NCBI RefSeq assembly: GCF_000020645.1
Contig: NC_011060.1
Coordinates: 2,928,501 to 2,992,500 of the forward strand
Direction: 5' to 3'
DNA: 64,000 nucleotides
Source of the DNA: Pelodictyon phaeoclathratiforme BU-1
GTDB lineage: Bacteria > Bacteroidota > Chlorobiia > Chlorobiales > Chlorobiaceae
The notes beneath the pieces were generated by a model. It worked only from the letters and a program-made list of their open reading frames with translations. It made no database searches and had not been told where the DNA came from. Shown here piece after piece: positions 45,787 through 57,187 of this stretch; positions within the stretch are counted from its first letter, which is position 1; every line of letters starts with the position of its first letter. The position numbers and the translations under genes were made by a program.

Positions 45787-47088
45787 TCATAGATTATCCC
45801 AGAATTTCTTCATGCGATCCACAATTTTTTTCCCCGAAGGAGTCTGCTCCTGCACCAGGGGCTCTTCCCTGCTTCCCTGAGGAACATCAACAGGGAGTAT
45901 CTCTGCTGTCGAAGCGAAGCTGTGATCTGCCGAGAGATTATTCTGAAATGCATGGGCAACAAGACCCATTACGGTCGCATACATGGGGTTATTGACGGAA
46001 CCCTTGATCCCTCCGGAAACCCCCTCCGGATACCCGATACGAACATCAAGTCCAAAAACATCATGAGCAAGCTCTTCCGTACCTGGCAGGAGTGAACCTC
46101 CCCCCGTTATAATAGCTCCCGCATTGAGATATTCATAATAGCCCGACCGCTGCACCGAGTCACGCACAAGCTCCAGAATTTCCATCATCCGGGCCTCAAT
46201 AATCATCGTCAGTGAGCTCTTCGGCACGGATTTTTGTGTCCGTCCCTCAATGCCCTCAATCAGGAGATCCTCATCCTCACCACTCAGCTTGCTGTAGGCA
46301 CAGCCATGTTTTATTTTCAGATCTTCAGCGACTTCGTAAAGCGCCCTCACCCCATGAGCGATATCATGAGTAACATCGTTGGCAGCAACCTTGATGACCT
46401 CAGAGTAGCGGATAGCCCCGTCAATATAGATAGCAACTTCAGTAGTTCCACCCCCGATGTCAATGACGACCACACCGCTTTTCTTCTCACGCTCTTTCAT
46501 GACAGCCATACCGGAAGCCACCGGCTCAAAGGTGACTGCACTGATCTCAAGACCTGCTTTCTCAACACACTGCTTGATATTACGGATTTTTGTCCTCAGA
46601 CCAACCACAATATAGGCGCTGCCCCTCATCGTTGTCCCGGCCATCCCTATCGGATCAAGAAGCCCCTCCTGATCATCAACAATGAACTCCTGCGGAATAA
46701 CGTGAATAATTTCATGATCAATATCCAGATAACGGATATTGGTCTTGGCTTTCTCCAGAAAACGTTTCACATCAGAATCATTGACAATTCCTGTCTGATT
46801 GATACTGATTTCCGAATTACTGTGAATACAATGGACATGTGCTCCGGAAATACCGACATTAACTCCATGAATACGAATGGAGGACTCCCGTTCAGCATCA
46901 GCAACGGCGGCTCTGATAGCAGCTACAGTCTTGTTAATATTGACCACAGTCGCCCGTTGAAGACCATCGGAATTAGAACGCCCCTTCCCGAGCACGTTGA
47001 GCTTTCCAATTTCATCTTTTTCGGCAACCACCACACACACCTTGGTTGTTCCAATATCAAGACCTACGGCAATATTGCTCTTCAGCAT
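45787..47088 (-). CDS. ftsA: Cell division protein FtsA
   Basis: An actin-like protein of 433 aa. The nucleotide-binding motifs are VGLDIGTTKVCVVVAE, VVVIDIGGGTTEVAIY and AGAIITGGGSLLPGTEEL. Residues at the extreme C-terminus, GKKIVDRMKKFWDNL, form an amphipathic helix for membrane attachment. It tethers FtsZ to the membrane. It follows ftsQ by 21 nt. Confidence 0.96.
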   Translation of the reverse strand: MLKSNIAVGLDIGTTKVCVVVAEKDEIGKLNVLGKGRSNSDGLQRATVVNINKTVAAIRAAVADAERESSIRIHGVNVGISGAHVHCIHSNSEISINQTGIVNDSDVKRFLEKAKTNIRYLDIDHEIIHVIPQEFIVDDQEGLLDPIGMAGTTMRGSAYIVVGLRTKIRNIKQCVEKAGLEISAVTFEPVASGMAVMKEREKKSGVVVIDIGGGTTEVAIYIDGAIRYSEVIKVAANDVTHDIAHGVRALYEVAEDLKIKHGCAYSKLSGEDEDLLIEGIEGRTQKSVPKSSLTMIIEARMMEILELVRDSVQRSGYYEYLNAGAIITGGGSLLPGTEELAHDVFGLDVRIGYPEGVSGGIKGSVNNPMYATVMGLVAHAFQNNLSADHSFASTAEILPVDVPQGSREEPLVQEQTPSGKKIVDRMKKFWDNL

Positions 47089-47109
47089 TGTTCTATTCTT
47101 GCATGATTA

Positions 47110-47913
47110 TCACAGGGAAACATTCTGTGGTACCTCCGGATATACAGGATCCCTGGTAAAAATCCTGTCTCTGAACCTCAGGTCCACAGTCTCATAAGCG
47201 TCAAAACCTTTCTTGGATACTACCTTTTGCCAGAATATCTCGAATTTTTTCAACTTTTCCTTGTAGTTCCCATCATTACCGACAATAAAACGGGTGGGAG
47301 CCTGAAGCGCAAGGCACCAGGCCATGCCGTTGTCTGCAAGATGAAATTCACGAATAAGCAGGCTCGCATACTCACTCTCTGAAAGAGCCACAAGAAACTG
47401 CCGGATTAATTCGATATCCTGACGGTCAAGTTGCCGCAGATTGTTCCTGGCAATCCGAAGGTGCGTAATACCCGTAATTTGTAACAAGTTCGGAAACCGC
47501 TCAGAACACCCCTTCGTACGCGGCAAAAGAAATCCCTCACGATCAATAACCAGCACTTGCCCGTCAATAGCCGTTACTGCAAGAGGTTCACGCTCAAAAA
47601 CCACGACACGGACAATGCCATTCAACTCCTTGCTTATCTCGGCATCCCTGAGATAGGGAATCACCAGAATCCTTTGTTTCAGCTCCTGTACGTCGAGTTT
47701 CTGCAAATTCCTGCCCTGAAAAGGAGCCATGCGCGATAACAGCTCTCTTTCGGAGATGATTGAGGCTCCATCAATAACAAAATCCCTGACCACCACCTCT
47801 TTTTTCCACTGGGAGGCATAATAGGCCAGCGCAGCAAGAGCGACAAGTACTATCAGAAAAGAGAGTACCCGCAAAACCCGGCGGCCACTTGACGCTTTTT
47901 CAAATCCGTTCAT
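47110..47913 (-). CDS. ftsQ: Cell division protein FtsQ/DivIB
   Basis: A bitopic protein of 267 aa with a short cytoplasmic N-terminus, one transmembrane helix ([20 protein letters not shown]) and a periplasmic POTRA domain beginning [20 protein letters not shown], then the FtsQ/beta domain. It is recognised mainly by topology and by position between murC and ftsA; the sequence is poorly conserved, as usual for the family. It overlaps murC by 4 nt. Confidence 0.88.
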   Translation of the reverse strand: MNGFEKASSGRRVLRVLSFLIVLVALAALAYYASQWKKEVVVRDFVIDGASIISERELLSRMAPFQGRNLQKLDVQELKQRILVIPYLRDAEISKELNGIVRVVVFEREPLAVTAIDGQVLVIDREGFLLPRTKGCSERFPNLLQITGITHLRIARNNLRQLDRQDIELIRQFLVALSESEYASLLIREFHLADNGMAWCLALQAPTRFIVGNDGNYKEKLKKFEIFWQKVVSKKGFDAYETVDLRFRDRIFTRDPVYPEVPQNVSL

Positions 47914-49349
47914 GACGCCGCAAAACCCGACTGGGAGTCTTCATTGCCCTGAACAGCAACACCCTCTCTGCAGAAATTGGCAACCCTTGTTGCAAGATGG
48001 GTGATATCACCGGCACCCATGAAAAGAAGCATATTTCCATTAACTGACCACTCCTTGAGAGCAGTAAAGAGATTTTGCATATCCGCAACAAACTCCACAT
48101 GTTTCCCTCCAGCCTTACGGACAGCGTCCGCAATTAACTCACCATCGACACCGGGATAATCAACTCCCTTTTCACGCGCCGGATAAATATCGGCCACGTA
48201 GACCATATCCGCATGAGAGAGTGCCCAGCCATATTCATGAGCAAACTCCCGGGTACGGGAAAAGAGATGTGGCTGAAAAACCGCCACGATTCTGGAGTCA
48301 CGCCATCCGCTTTTGGCTGCCCTGACAGTCGCCTTCACCTCTGTAGGATGGTGGGCATAATCGTCCACAACCATAAGACCGTGGCCATTATCATATTTTA
48401 CCTGAAACCGCCGCCTCATACCACTGTACCGACCAAGCCCGGCAATCAGTCGCTCAGGAAGGATACCCAGCTCAAGACCTGTCGAAAAAGCTGCGAGGGC
48501 ATTAAGCACATTGTGGCGCCCCGGAACCTGAAGAGAGACGTCCCGGTACTCCTGGCCAAAAGCCTTGATTGAAAAGGTAGTATGCTGGTTATCGAGAACA
48601 ATATCAAAAGCCATAACATCGGCAGGCTCATCAATTCCAAAAGTTGTACAGAGGCGATTCATCTTCGGCATGATCTTTCTGATCTCCGGCCAATCGACGC
48701 AACAGATCACCCGCCCGTAAAAAGGCACTTTGTTGGCAAAAGCAACGAAGGCCTCTTTCAGCTCATCAAGCGTGCCATAAGTATCCATATGCTCGGACTC
48801 AAGACTATTGACAACGGCAATGGTTGGTGTCAGCTTCAAAAAGGCGCGATCATACTCGTCAGCCTCAATAACCATATATTTTCCCTCACCAACCACGGTA
48901 CTGCCTTTCAGATAGTCCGAGATACCGCCAATCATGACCGTCGGCGACTCATCCGACTCAATCAGCATGGTAGCAATCATGGCGGTCGTTGTTGTTTTCC
49001 CATGCGTACCCGCAATGCATATGCCGTATGTATAGCGCATCAGCTCACCAAGCATCTCGTCACGCTTGATGACCGGAATACCAGCTTTCTCAGCGGCAAT
49101 CAGTTCGATATTATCCTCAGCCCGTATGGCCGAAGAATAAACAACAACATCAGAACCTGCGACCTGCTCAGCTCGATGCCCCTTATAAATTATTGCCCCA
49201 TGCTCGGCAAGCTTTTCAGTCACCTCACCAGACGAAAGATCCGAACCCGTCACCCTGAACCCTGACTTCAGCAGCAATTCGGCTATTGCACTCATTCCAG
49301 CGCCGCCAACACCGACAATATGAACACTTTTTGTTTTTCCCAGTTCCAT
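47910..49349 (-). CDS. murC: UDP-N-acetylmuramate--L-alanine ligase
   Basis: A cytosolic Mur ligase of 479 aa that adds L-alanine to UDP-MurNAc. The N-terminal motif is [21 protein letters not shown]; the ATP loop is [33 protein letters not shown] and [15 protein letters not shown] are typical of MurC. It lies between murG and ftsQ in the dcw cluster. Confidence 0.96.
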   Translation of the reverse strand: MELGKTKSVHIVGVGGAGMSAIAELLLKSGFRVTGSDLSSGEVTEKLAEHGAIIYKGHRAEQVAGSDVVVYSSAIRAEDNIELIAAEKAGIPVIKRDEMLGELMRYTYGICIAGTHGKTTTTAMIATMLIESDESPTVMIGGISDYLKGSTVVGEGKYMVIEADEYDRAFLKLTPTIAVVNSLESEHMDTYGTLDELKEAFVAFANKVPFYGRVICCVDWPEIRKIMPKMNRLCTTFGIDEPADVMAFDIVLDNQHTTFSIKAFGQEYRDVSLQVPGRHNVLNALAAFSTGLELGILPERLIAGLGRYSGMRRRFQVKYDNGHGLMVVDDYAHHPTEVKATVRAAKSGWRDSRIVAVFQPHLFSRTREFAHEYGWALSHADMVYVADIYPAREKGVDYPGVDGELIADAVRKAGGKHVEFVADMQNLFTALKEWSVNGNMLLFMGAGDITHLATRVANFCREGVAVQGNEDSQSGFAAS

Positions 49350-49363
49350 GTAAATCCTCTTTC

Positions 49364-50461
49364 TTAATTTTTTTTAGCAAGGCTGATGATGCGCAAGGCA
49401 AGCTGATGAGCCGAATCCGGATATGCGAGCTTCCGGGATGCTGCTCCCATACGTTTCAGCCTCTCTTTATCATGCAGCAGCTCAAGAATATTTTTTATCG
49501 ACGCCTGCTGGCCAAGACGATCATCCTCAACCAGCATAGCCGCCCCACCCGTAACAAGCGCCCGAGCATTATGACGCTGATGGTCTCCAGTTGCATAGGG
49601 GTAAGGAACGAGAACCGATGGCTTGCCAAGGTTAGTCAGCTCAGCAAGGGAAGAGGCTCCTGCCCTGCAAAGCACAAGATCGGCAGCGCCATAAGCAACT
49701 CCCATCTCTTCAATATATGGAGCAACCCATATATAAGGAGAGGGCTGCATCTTGCTCTTGATCCTCTCGAAATCAAGCGCTCCGGTCTGCCAGACCAGAT
49801 TTGCCGAGGCCGTAATCAGGTCAACTCCCTCAAGCACCGCATTGTTTATTGAGCGGGCACCCCGGCTTCCTCCGAAAACCAAAAGAGTAGGACGCTCTTC
49901 AGAAAGTGCAAAATACTCCCTGGCCGCAACCTGCTGCGGCAAGGCAAAAGAGCGCGCAGGATTGCCGGTAACAAAAAGCCGTTTTTTATTGCGGATAAAT
50001 CGACGCGCATCATCAAAAGAGAGATGCACTTCACTGGCAAGTGCGGCAAGCAATTTTGTTGTAACACCAGGAAATGCATTTTGCTCCTGAATAAGCGTCT
50101 TTTTACGCATGAGCTGGGCGGCAAGCAGCAGCGGAGCACTGACAAATCCGCCCGTACCCACAACAACATCGGGAGCTTCTCTGGCAATCAACGCAGCAGC
50201 ACGTCCCAGAGCCGCAACAAAATCGGCAATTACGCCAATATTCGCAACAATATCCGCCAGCGCCCGCCCTCGTTTTAAACCTCGTACCGGAATAAGATGC
50301 AACCGATAACCAAGTCTTGGAACTTCGGTCGCCTCAATGCCGCCCGTTGTGCCAACAAAAGAAATCACCACATCCGGCACCAGCTTCCTGAGCTCCCCGG
50401 CCATAGCTATTGCCGGATAAAGATGTCCACCGGTTCCGCCTCCGGCAAAAAGCACGTTCAT
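49364..50461 (-). CDS. murG: Undecaprenyldiphospho-muramoylpentapeptide beta-N-acetylglucosaminyltransferase
   Basis: A GT28-family enzyme of about 365 aa that converts lipid I to lipid II at the inner membrane face. [19 protein letters not shown] at the N-terminus, [14 protein letters not shown] in the middle and [20 protein letters not shown] in the C-domain are family motifs. The start at 50461 is preferred over 50473 because it begins the conserved strand. The ftsW stop overlaps this start. Confidence 0.96.
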   Translation of the reverse strand: MNVLFAGGGTGGHLYPAIAMAGELRKLVPDVVISFVGTTGGIEATEVPRLGYRLHLIPVRGLKRGRALADIVANIGVIADFVAALGRAAALIAREAPDVVVGTGGFVSAPLLLAAQLMRKKTLIQEQNAFPGVTTKLLAALASEVHLSFDDARRFIRNKKRLFVTGNPARSFALPQQVAAREYFALSEERPTLLVFGGSRGARSINNAVLEGVDLITASANLVWQTGALDFERIKSKMQPSPYIWVAPYIEEMGVAYGAADLVLCRAGASSLAELTNLGKPSVLVPYPYATGDHQRHNARALVTGGAAMLVEDDRLGQQASIKNILELLHDKERLKRMGAASRKLAYPDSAHQLALRIISLAKKN

Positions 50462-51666
50462 TCCACCCTCCATGAAGTTGCATCAACCGGTATGCTCCTT
50501 TCAATCGCCGGTTTCTTGTACCGTGCTACGCTGATAAGAATCCCTACACCGAGAGAGTTAAAAAGAAGCGCCGTACCTCCATAACTGATAAAAGGGAGTG
50601 CGACACCGGTCGTCGGAAGCAAATGGCAGGCAACGGCAATATTAACAAAGGCAAAAAGCGTGATAGCCATCGTGATACCGGTTGCAATATATTTACCAAA
50701 ACTGTCAGCAGCATGTTTGGCAATGATAAGGCCACAGATTAAAAATCCCGTAAAGAGCGCAATAACGGCTAAAGCGCCGATAAACCCATACTCCTCACCA
50801 ACAACAACGAAGACAAAATCATTATAGGAGAGGGGCAGATAGAGCTCCCGCTGCTTGCTGGCCCCGACACCAAGGCCAAACAGCCCCCCATTGCCCAGAC
50901 CAATCAATGCCTGAACAACCTGGTAGGTCGCCCCCTGTTCATTTCCGCTGGTCAATGAGTGCAACCGGGCACGCCGATATGGCGCTGCTATGGCAAAAAC
51001 AGCGGCAATAGGTATCAGTACGGATACCGTAGCAAGGAGATGACGAATACTGACTCCCCCGATAAACATAAGCGCAAACCCTATGAAGGCAATAAGCGAC
51101 GCCGTACTGAAATTCGGTTCGAGGGCAACCAGAGCCACGACAATCATCAACAGGGTCAGCATAGGATAATAAGAGTTGTTAACATCTTTTATATATCCCT
51201 GCTTTTCAGTGATCAGTCTTGAAAAATGAAAAATAACCGCATATTTGGCAAAATCCGACACCTGGAATTTCAGCGGTCCAAAACCAATCCAGCGTGCAGC
51301 TCCGGTAATAAGCCCAACCGCTTTCAGAACAAGCAGCAGGGTCAAAAGCACAATGCTTGTAAAAAGGATGATTTTGCTGGTCTTCCAGAAAACATGATAG
51401 TCAAGCTGGGCAACAAGGAGTACGGTACCAATTCCAAGAATGGAAAAGAAAAGCTGACGCCATAAAAAATATTCTGAACTTGAGTACTTCGTGACAGCCC
51501 ATCCCGCTCCGCTGCTGTAAACAACAGCAATACCGATACACATCAGAACAGCCACAATAAGGATCAGAAGCTTTGCAGCAACTCCCTCCTTGCCTGGATG
51601 TGGCAACAACTCGCTCACGGCAAGAGCCTCTTCTGCAGGGCCCGGTAAGTGATCAGTATTCACCAT
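50458..51666 (-). CDS. ftsW: Lipid II polymerase / division protein FtsW
   Basis: A SEDS-family membrane protein of about 402 aa with ten transmembrane helices. Diagnostic stretches are [48 protein letters not shown] and [18 protein letters not shown]. It polymerises glycan strands with FtsI. The start at 51666 lies inside the last codons of murD; an ATG at 51687 is also in frame. Confidence 0.95.
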   Translation of the reverse strand: MVNTDHLPGPAEEALAVSELLPHPGKEGVAAKLLILIVAVLMCIGIAVVYSSGAGWAVTKYSSSEYFLWRQLFFSILGIGTVLLVAQLDYHVFWKTSKIILFTSIVLLTLLLVLKAVGLITGAARWIGFGPLKFQVSDFAKYAVIFHFSRLITEKQGYIKDVNNSYYPMLTLLMIVVALVALEPNFSTASLIAFIGFALMFIGGVSIRHLLATVSVLIPIAAVFAIAAPYRRARLHSLTSGNEQGATYQVVQALIGLGNGGLFGLGVGASKQRELYLPLSYNDFVFVVVGEEYGFIGALAVIALFTGFLICGLIIAKHAADSFGKYIATGITMAITLFAFVNIAVACHLLPTTGVALPFISYGGTALLFNSLGVGILISVARYKKPAIERSIPVDATSWRVE

Positions 51667-53054
51667 GATGATAACTGATGAACGCATTGTTTAAACTGCA
51701 TACCGCGATCCTCAAAATTTTTAAACATATCAAAGCTTGCGCACCCGGGTGAAAAGAGCACCGTCTGCCCGGAGCTTGCCGCATCTCGTGCCAACAAAAC
51801 CGCATCTTCAAGCGATCCTGCCGCCTTGACAGCAACAACATCCTTAAAGGCTGAAACGATCTTGTCCTGCGATTCACCCAAAGCAATGAGCAAAGATACC
51901 TTTTTCTCGACAAGTCTGGTAATCGCAGCGTAATCATTCCCCTTGTCGCGTCCTCCGGCAATAAGTACCGCAGTAGCAGGAAGCGCTTCAAGCGCCTGAC
52001 GCAACGCATTCATGTTTGTCGCTTTGGAATCATTAACCCAGTCGACTCCATTGATGGTCATGACAAATTCCTGACGATGCTCAACACCCCTGAACTCCCT
52101 GATTACCTGACAAACCACTTCCCGTTGAATACCCAAAGCTCCTGCAACAGCAACAGCCGCAAGTACATTTGAGATATTGTGGCGACCACGAAAACTTTTT
52201 TTCAGAAAATCTGATGTCACAAGAACAGGCTCATCCCCGTCAGGCGTATGGGCAACAAGCGTGTCGCCCTCAAGAAAAAATGTTCGAATGTCAGGAACTC
52301 CCTTGCAGGCAGGTTCCATGCCGAACGACATAATGTTGAAAGGAAACTGATCCCTGCAGGCAAAATGTTCCCTGAGCAGCGCATCGTCCTCATTGTAGAT
52401 CAGTGTATCCCCGGCACCCTGATTGGCATAAATCCTGAACTTGGCCGCAGCATAGCCCTGCAGCTCTCCTGCATAGCGATCGAGATGGTCCGGCGTAATG
52501 TTCATGATAACAGCAACCTCAGGCTTGAGAGTGGGTGAGCGCTCCAACTGATAGCTGCTCAACTCGACCACGGCAATATCACCAGCCTTCATATCCAATA
52601 CCATTGAAGAAAATGGCACACCGATATTGCCGACACTGTAAGCCCTGTAACCATTCCGGAGGCCATCCTCTTCACAGAGAGCATGAACAAGCGTCGAGGT
52701 GGTGGTTTTTCCATCCGTACCGGTAATACCAACAATTCTCGCCTTGCAAAAACGGCTCGCCAACTCAATCTCACTGTAGAGAGGAATATTTCGCGCCTGC
52801 AGGGTTGTCACAACCTCGGCATGAGGGGGAATACCCGGACTGATGACACAAAAATCAGCCTCATACACCGCAGGCGAATGCCCCGCCTCTTCGAAAGGGA
52901 TCTGCATCTCCCGGAGATGCTGCATCTCCTCTGCCCCCATGGTTCCAAGCTCGCTGACAAAAACCGTCGCACCTTTGCGAGCAAGCAGTTGCGCTGCCGC
53001 AATTCCGCTTTTGCCCGCGCCAATGACCGACACCCTTTTACCCTTGAGATCCAT
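51660..53054 (-). CDS. murD: UDP-N-acetylmuramoylalanine--D-glutamate ligase
   Basis: A Mur ligase of about 464 aa that adds D-glutamate. The start MDLKGKRVSVIGAGKSGIAA gives the normal length; the frame extends upstream to 53147. The ATP loop is GITGTDGKTTTSTL; GVDWVNDSKATNMNA and LFSPGCASFDMFKNFEDRG are MurD-specific. It lies between mraY and ftsW. Confidence 0.95.
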   Translation of the reverse strand: MDLKGKRVSVIGAGKSGIAAAQLLARKGATVFVSELGTMGAEEMQHLREMQIPFEEAGHSPAVYEADFCVISPGIPPHAEVVTTLQARNIPLYSEIELASRFCKARIVGITGTDGKTTTSTLVHALCEEDGLRNGYRAYSVGNIGVPFSSMVLDMKAGDIAVVELSSYQLERSPTLKPEVAVIMNITPDHLDRYAGELQGYAAAKFRIYANQGAGDTLIYNEDDALLREHFACRDQFPFNIMSFGMEPACKGVPDIRTFFLEGDTLVAHTPDGDEPVLVTSDFLKKSFRGRHNISNVLAAVAVAGALGIQREVVCQVIREFRGVEHRQEFVMTINGVDWVNDSKATNMNALRQALEALPATAVLIAGGRDKGNDYAAITRLVEKKVSLLIALGESQDKIVSAFKDVVAVKAAGSLEDAVLLARDAASSGQTVLFSPGCASFDMFKNFEDRGMQFKQCVHQLSSW

Positions 53055-53059
53055 AACTG

Positions 53060-54166
53060 TTATCTGAGTTTTAAGGTCATGAGACTGGCAAGAAAAAACA
53101 GGATGGTCAAAATCCAGAATCTGATCACAATCTTCTGTTCCGCCCACCCTTTCAATTGAAAATGATGATGCAGGGGAGCCATTAAAAAGATCCTTTTGCC
53201 TTGGCCATATCTCATTTTTGTATACTTGAAATAGAGTACCTGAAGAGAGACCGAGAGTGTTTCGAGGAAAAATATACCGGCAATCAAAGGCAAGAGCAGC
53301 TCCTGTTTGATTAAAAGCGCAATAACGGCAATCGCGCTGCCAAGCGCAAGGGAGCCCGTATCACCCATGATAATCTCTGCAGGATTGGAATTGAACCACA
53401 AAAAGCCCACACAAGCCATAACAATTGCCATGCTCACCACAGCAATCTCGCCACCTCCGGGAATAAAGGGAATATTGAGATAGACTGCATAGACCGCATT
53501 TCCCGCCAGGTAGGAAAAACCACCCAGACCCATGACCACAATAGCCGAACTTCCGGCAGCAAGCCCGTCAAGACCATCGGTAAGGTTGACGGCATTCGAT
53601 ACTGCGGTAATGATAAAAATAACGATCGGTATATAGAAATAACCGTAATCAATGGTCAGATACTTAAAAAAAGGAACCGTTGTCGTCGACAGGAGCACCG
53701 AAAAAGAGGGATCATACCAGGTATAGCATCCAACCACCAAACCCAGAGTGACCTGCCCGATAAGCTTGTATCGAGCGGAAAGCCCGCCCTTGATCTTCAG
53801 TACCACCTTTCGGTAATCATCAATAAACCCGATAATCCCCATCCATAGAATGGCAAGCATAATCAGCCAGACATGCGGATCAATGAATTTTGACCAAAGC
53901 AGCACCGAGATCTCAATGGAAAAAATAATCAGCAGCCCACCCATGGTTGGGAGCTTGTTTTTCTTTTTATGTTCCGGAGGCGCTTCCTCCTTGACCGGCT
54001 CAATAAACCGTGTTTTCAGGTATTTGATAAATCCAGGACCGACAAACAGGGTAATCAGCAGCGCTGTGATCGCCGCTGCGCTGGCCCTGAAGGTGAGATA
54101 TTCGATAACATGAAGCCCCGGAAGGTCAAAAAGATCATTAATGTACCTCAGCAGATAATAAATCAT
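53060..54166 (-). CDS. mraY: Phospho-N-acetylmuramoyl-pentapeptide-transferase
   Basis: A polytopic enzyme of 368 aa that makes lipid I. Motifs [40 protein letters not shown] and GLAAGS-adjacent aspartates are the MraY catalytic set, and [19 protein letters not shown] is the HHH motif near the C-terminus. It begins 3 nt after murE-murF ends. Confidence 0.96.
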   Translation of the reverse strand: MIYYLLRYINDLFDLPGLHVIEYLTFRASAAAITALLITLFVGPGFIKYLKTRFIEPVKEEAPPEHKKKNKLPTMGGLLIIFSIEISVLLWSKFIDPHVWLIMLAILWMGIIGFIDDYRKVVLKIKGGLSARYKLIGQVTLGLVVGCYTWYDPSFSVLLSTTTVPFFKYLTIDYGYFYIPIVIFIITAVSNAVNLTDGLDGLAAGSSAIVVMGLGGFSYLAGNAVYAVYLNIPFIPGGGEIAVVSMAIVMACVGFLWFNSNPAEIIMGDTGSLALGSAIAVIALLIKQELLLPLIAGIFFLETLSVSLQVLYFKYTKMRYGQGKRIFLMAPLHHHFQLKGWAEQKIVIRFWILTILFFLASLMTLKLR

Positions 54167-54169
54167 ACC

Positions 54170-57100
54170 CTATTCTCGCCCGGTTATGGTTTTTGCATTG
54201 ATAAGCGCATCGACAACCTGCTCAAGTTTCATTCCTCTTGATCCCTTAAAAAGCACGATATCTCCCTCCTGCAGTACCGTCCGTAATGCTTCAAGAAGCG
54301 CTTCGCGGCTTTCGAAATGGCCCCTGTAACGTTCGGGAACTGCCCGGCCAAAAAGCCGTGCACTCTCACCAAAGGTAAAGAGCAGATCAACTGAACTCTG
54401 CTGAAGATAGTTGCCAATTGCCTGATGCTCAACCTCTCCCGCCAATCCAAGCTCAAGCATATCGCCCAGAACGGCCACTCTTTTGCCTGCGCCGGGAAGA
54501 TCACAAAGCGCATCAATCGCCTTGCGCATGGAGTCTGAATTGGCATTATAGGTGTCATTAAGGATTCTCACTCCACAGGCATCAAGAACCTCAAGCCGTT
54601 TCCAGCCTGGAGCAGGAGTGAGACGCTCAAGACCCTCGCGGATCTGGCAGAGCGAGAGACCGAAATAGTGACCAACTGTAGCCGCCGCAATGGCATTCAT
54701 GACATTATGTTTTCCTGTAAAATTCAACGTTACCGGTTCTGAACCGGCAATGGAACAGAGAAGAAAAGAGAGTGCGCCTGCACTGTTTACCGAAATATCC
54801 CTGGCCCAACAGGAGTGTTCCGAACGTGTTGCCATTCCATAGGGAACACTTCCAGCCATCCCCGAGGCTGCCGCGCTGATCCTCGGATCATCCATATTGA
54901 CAAACGCAATACCTCCGCTCTGGCGAAGATAATCGAAAAGCGGTATCTCCGCCGCCTCAACACCATCAAGATCAACAAGAAACTCAAGATGCTCATGGCC
55001 AATATTCGTCAGGAGAGCATGGGTTGGGCTGCCGATAGCCGCAAGCAAAACCATCTCACCCGGATGATTGATACCCATCTCGACAACAGCAATATCGGTG
55101 TCACCTCTCAGTTGCAACAGGGTCAAAGGAACCCCAAGATGGTTGTTCCTGTTGCCCTCACTCATATGAACCCTGAAACCGGTTCCAAGTACCGAGGCCA
55201 CCATCTCCTTGGTTGTTGTTTTTCCATTGCTGCCGCCAATAGCCAGAACGGGAATCGAAAACTGGTGGCGGTAGATCGTTGCAAGCTGCTGCAGCCCTGC
55301 AACCGTATCATCCGTCACAATAAATCCTTTTCCTGGTGGCGGATCAACAGAGCCCTGCTCCTCATACCACTGACGACTCACCATCGCCCAGGAGGCACCC
55401 TTTTCAAAAACAGTGCCAATAAAGCAATGACCATCTGCATTTTCACCTTTCAGGGCAATAAAAAGCTCTCCCCCTCTCACCTCTCTTGAATCGATAACCA
55501 CAACGGGAGAAACCATCTCCTGCGGAGGCTGCGAAGGCGGCAGAGAGTCGCCATGCCCTCTTCCGGCCTCGACCACCTCTCCAACCTTCCGAAAATCATC
55601 AATCGTCAGCACGCCTTTCCTGTTCAGTTGTACTCTCTCCTTTTCCGGATATCCGGAAACATTTTCCTGCATAGCTGTTTTTATGATCGCCTGATCTGAA
55701 AAAAAATATTTGTGGCCGGCTATCTCCTGATACTTTTCATGCCCTTTTCCCGCCACAAGAAGGAGATCTCCCGCCTTGAGCATCAGAACCGCCCGCCGGA
55801 TGGCTTCAGCCCTGTCACTGATCCTCAGGTAATGAACCCCGGTGATACCACGCTCGATTGCATCAAGAATCTCCTCCGGATCTTCATCCCGAGGATTGTC
55901 AGAGGTAATAATAACCTCATCGGCAATTTCTGAAGCAATCCGCCCCATTTCAGAACGCTTTTCCTTGTCTCTGTTTCCTCCACACCCAAAAACCACGATA
56001 AGGCGGGAAGCATCCTCCTTGAGGCCATGCAAGGCATCAAGCGCCTTGAAAAGGGCATCCGGAGTATGCGCATAATCAACAAAGGCCATCCACCCCTGAC
56101 GGCTCTCACCAACTCTTTCCATGCGCCCCTCCACCGTCGAAACCGCAGAAAGAGCATTGCATATCTCTTTGGCAGAGAGAGCCATGCCCGTTCCAATGGC
56201 CGCAGCTTCAAGCACATTCATGACATTGAAGTTTCCCGGAAGCTTAACCTGCATCTCCACTGACTCATCGGGAAAATGAAGCACAATGGTACTTGAGGCA
56301 AGGGTACCCTGAAGAAGATCTGCTGCAAAGAGCCTGCTGCACGAGAGCGCTGGCTGAAGCCCCCGCTGCATGGTACAACAATATATTTTATCATCTGCTA
56401 CACGAGCCGCCATTTGTTCGGCATAAGGATCATCAATATTCAGCACCGCAAACCCGTCCGGCGAAAGCTGATCGAACAGTTGCTGCTTGGCTTCCGCATA
56501 ATCGTGCATGGTTTCATGAAAGTCAAGATGCTCCTGGGTCAGGTTGGTAAAGAGCGCCGCATGAAACCGGATACCATAGACCCTCTGCAACACCAGTGCA
56601 TGAGAGGAGACCTCCATCACGGCAGCCTTGCATCCCGCTTCCAGCATCTGACGGAAAAGCGCATGAAGGCCATGAGCCTCCGGAGTGGTACGATCCAGCG
56701 GAATTTCGAGTTCTCCAATCCTGCACATATTCGTCCCGATATAACCAGCAGAAATACCATTGGCATTCAGCATGGCCGTAATCAGCTTTGCTGTCGTGGT
56801 TTTGCCGTTGGTTCCGGTAACTCCGATAATCAGCAACTGATCAGAAGCTTTTCCATAAAAAATCCGAGCAGCCTCCGCCAGAGCTTTTCGCGCATCAGCG
56901 ACCTTGATATAGAGACAGGGAAGAGCAGGATCAGAGGGAAATTCTTCGCAGATCACCGCTGCAGCCCCTCGCTCAACTGCACTGCGGATAAAGCGACCTC
57001 CATCGGTAGCATAGCCTTTTATCGCAACGAAAAGCGATCCGGGAAGTACCTCACGGGAATCACTGGTAACCATGCTGATCGCCCCCCCAAAGCCAGCTTT

Positions 57101-57187
57101 TCCCAGAAGCTCCAGAGAGGAAATTTCCTTGAGCAACTCCTCCAGTTGCACCTCCTGCAGGTTGGAACCATCACTTGATACCGTCAT
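54170..57187 (-). CDS. murEF: Fused MurE-MurF ligase
   Basis: A single uninterrupted frame of 1005 aa contains two complete Mur ligases. Residues 1-500 are MurE, with TSDSREVLPGSLFVAIKG, ATP loop IGVTGTNGKTTTAKL (121-135) and DNPRDED in TSDNPRDEDPEE, the signature for meso-diaminopimelate. A linker near 505-540 leads to MurF, with VIDSREVRGGELFIALKG, ATP loop GGSNGKTTTKEMVAS near 652-666 and ILNDTYNANSDSM. The two steps add the third residue and D-Ala-D-Ala. It overlaps ftsI by 4 nt. Confidence 0.95.
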   Translation of the reverse strand: MTVSSDGSNLQEVQLEELLKEISSLELLGKAGFGGAISMVTSDSREVLPGSLFVAIKGYATDGGRFIRSAVERGAAAVICEEFPSDPALPCLYIKVADARKALAEAARIFYGKASDQLLIIGVTGTNGKTTTAKLITAMLNANGISAGYIGTNMCRIGELEIPLDRTTPEAHGLHALFRQMLEAGCKAAVMEVSSHALVLQRVYGIRFHAALFTNLTQEHLDFHETMHDYAEAKQQLFDQLSPDGFAVLNIDDPYAEQMAARVADDKIYCCTMQRGLQPALSCSRLFAADLLQGTLASSTIVLHFPDESVEMQVKLPGNFNVMNVLEAAAIGTGMALSAKEICNALSAVSTVEGRMERVGESRQGWMAFVDYAHTPDALFKALDALHGLKEDASRLIVVFGCGGNRDKEKRSEMGRIASEIADEVIITSDNPRDEDPEEILDAIERGITGVHYLRISDRAEAIRRAVLMLKAGDLLLVAGKGHEKYQEIAGHKYFFSDQAIIKTAMQENVSGYPEKERVQLNRKGVLTIDDFRKVGEVVEAGRGHGDSLPPSQPPQEMVSPVVVIDSREVRGGELFIALKGENADGHCFIGTVFEKGASWAMVSRQWYEEQGSVDPPPGKGFIVTDDTVAGLQQLATIYRHQFSIPVLAIGGSNGKTTTKEMVASVLGTGFRVHMSEGNRNNHLGVPLTLLQLRGDTDIAVVEMGINHPGEMVLLAAIGSPTHALLTNIGHEHLEFLVDLDGVEAAEIPLFDYLRQSGGIAFVNMDDPRISAAASGMAGSVPYGMATRSEHSCWARDISVNSAGALSFLLCSIAGSEPVTLNFTGKHNVMNAIAAATVGHYFGLSLCQIREGLERLTPAPGWKRLEVLDACGVRILNDTYNANSDSMRKAIDALCDLPGAGKRVAVLGDMLELGLAGEVEHQAIGNYLQQSSVDLLFTFGESARLFGRAVPERYRGHFESREALLEALRTVLQEGDIVLFKGSRGMKLEQVVDALINAKTITGRE

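Noticed and set aside
46234..47106. A 290-codon plus-strand frame antisense to ftsA
   Set aside because: There are no recognisable motifs, and the opposite strand encodes a complete FtsA.
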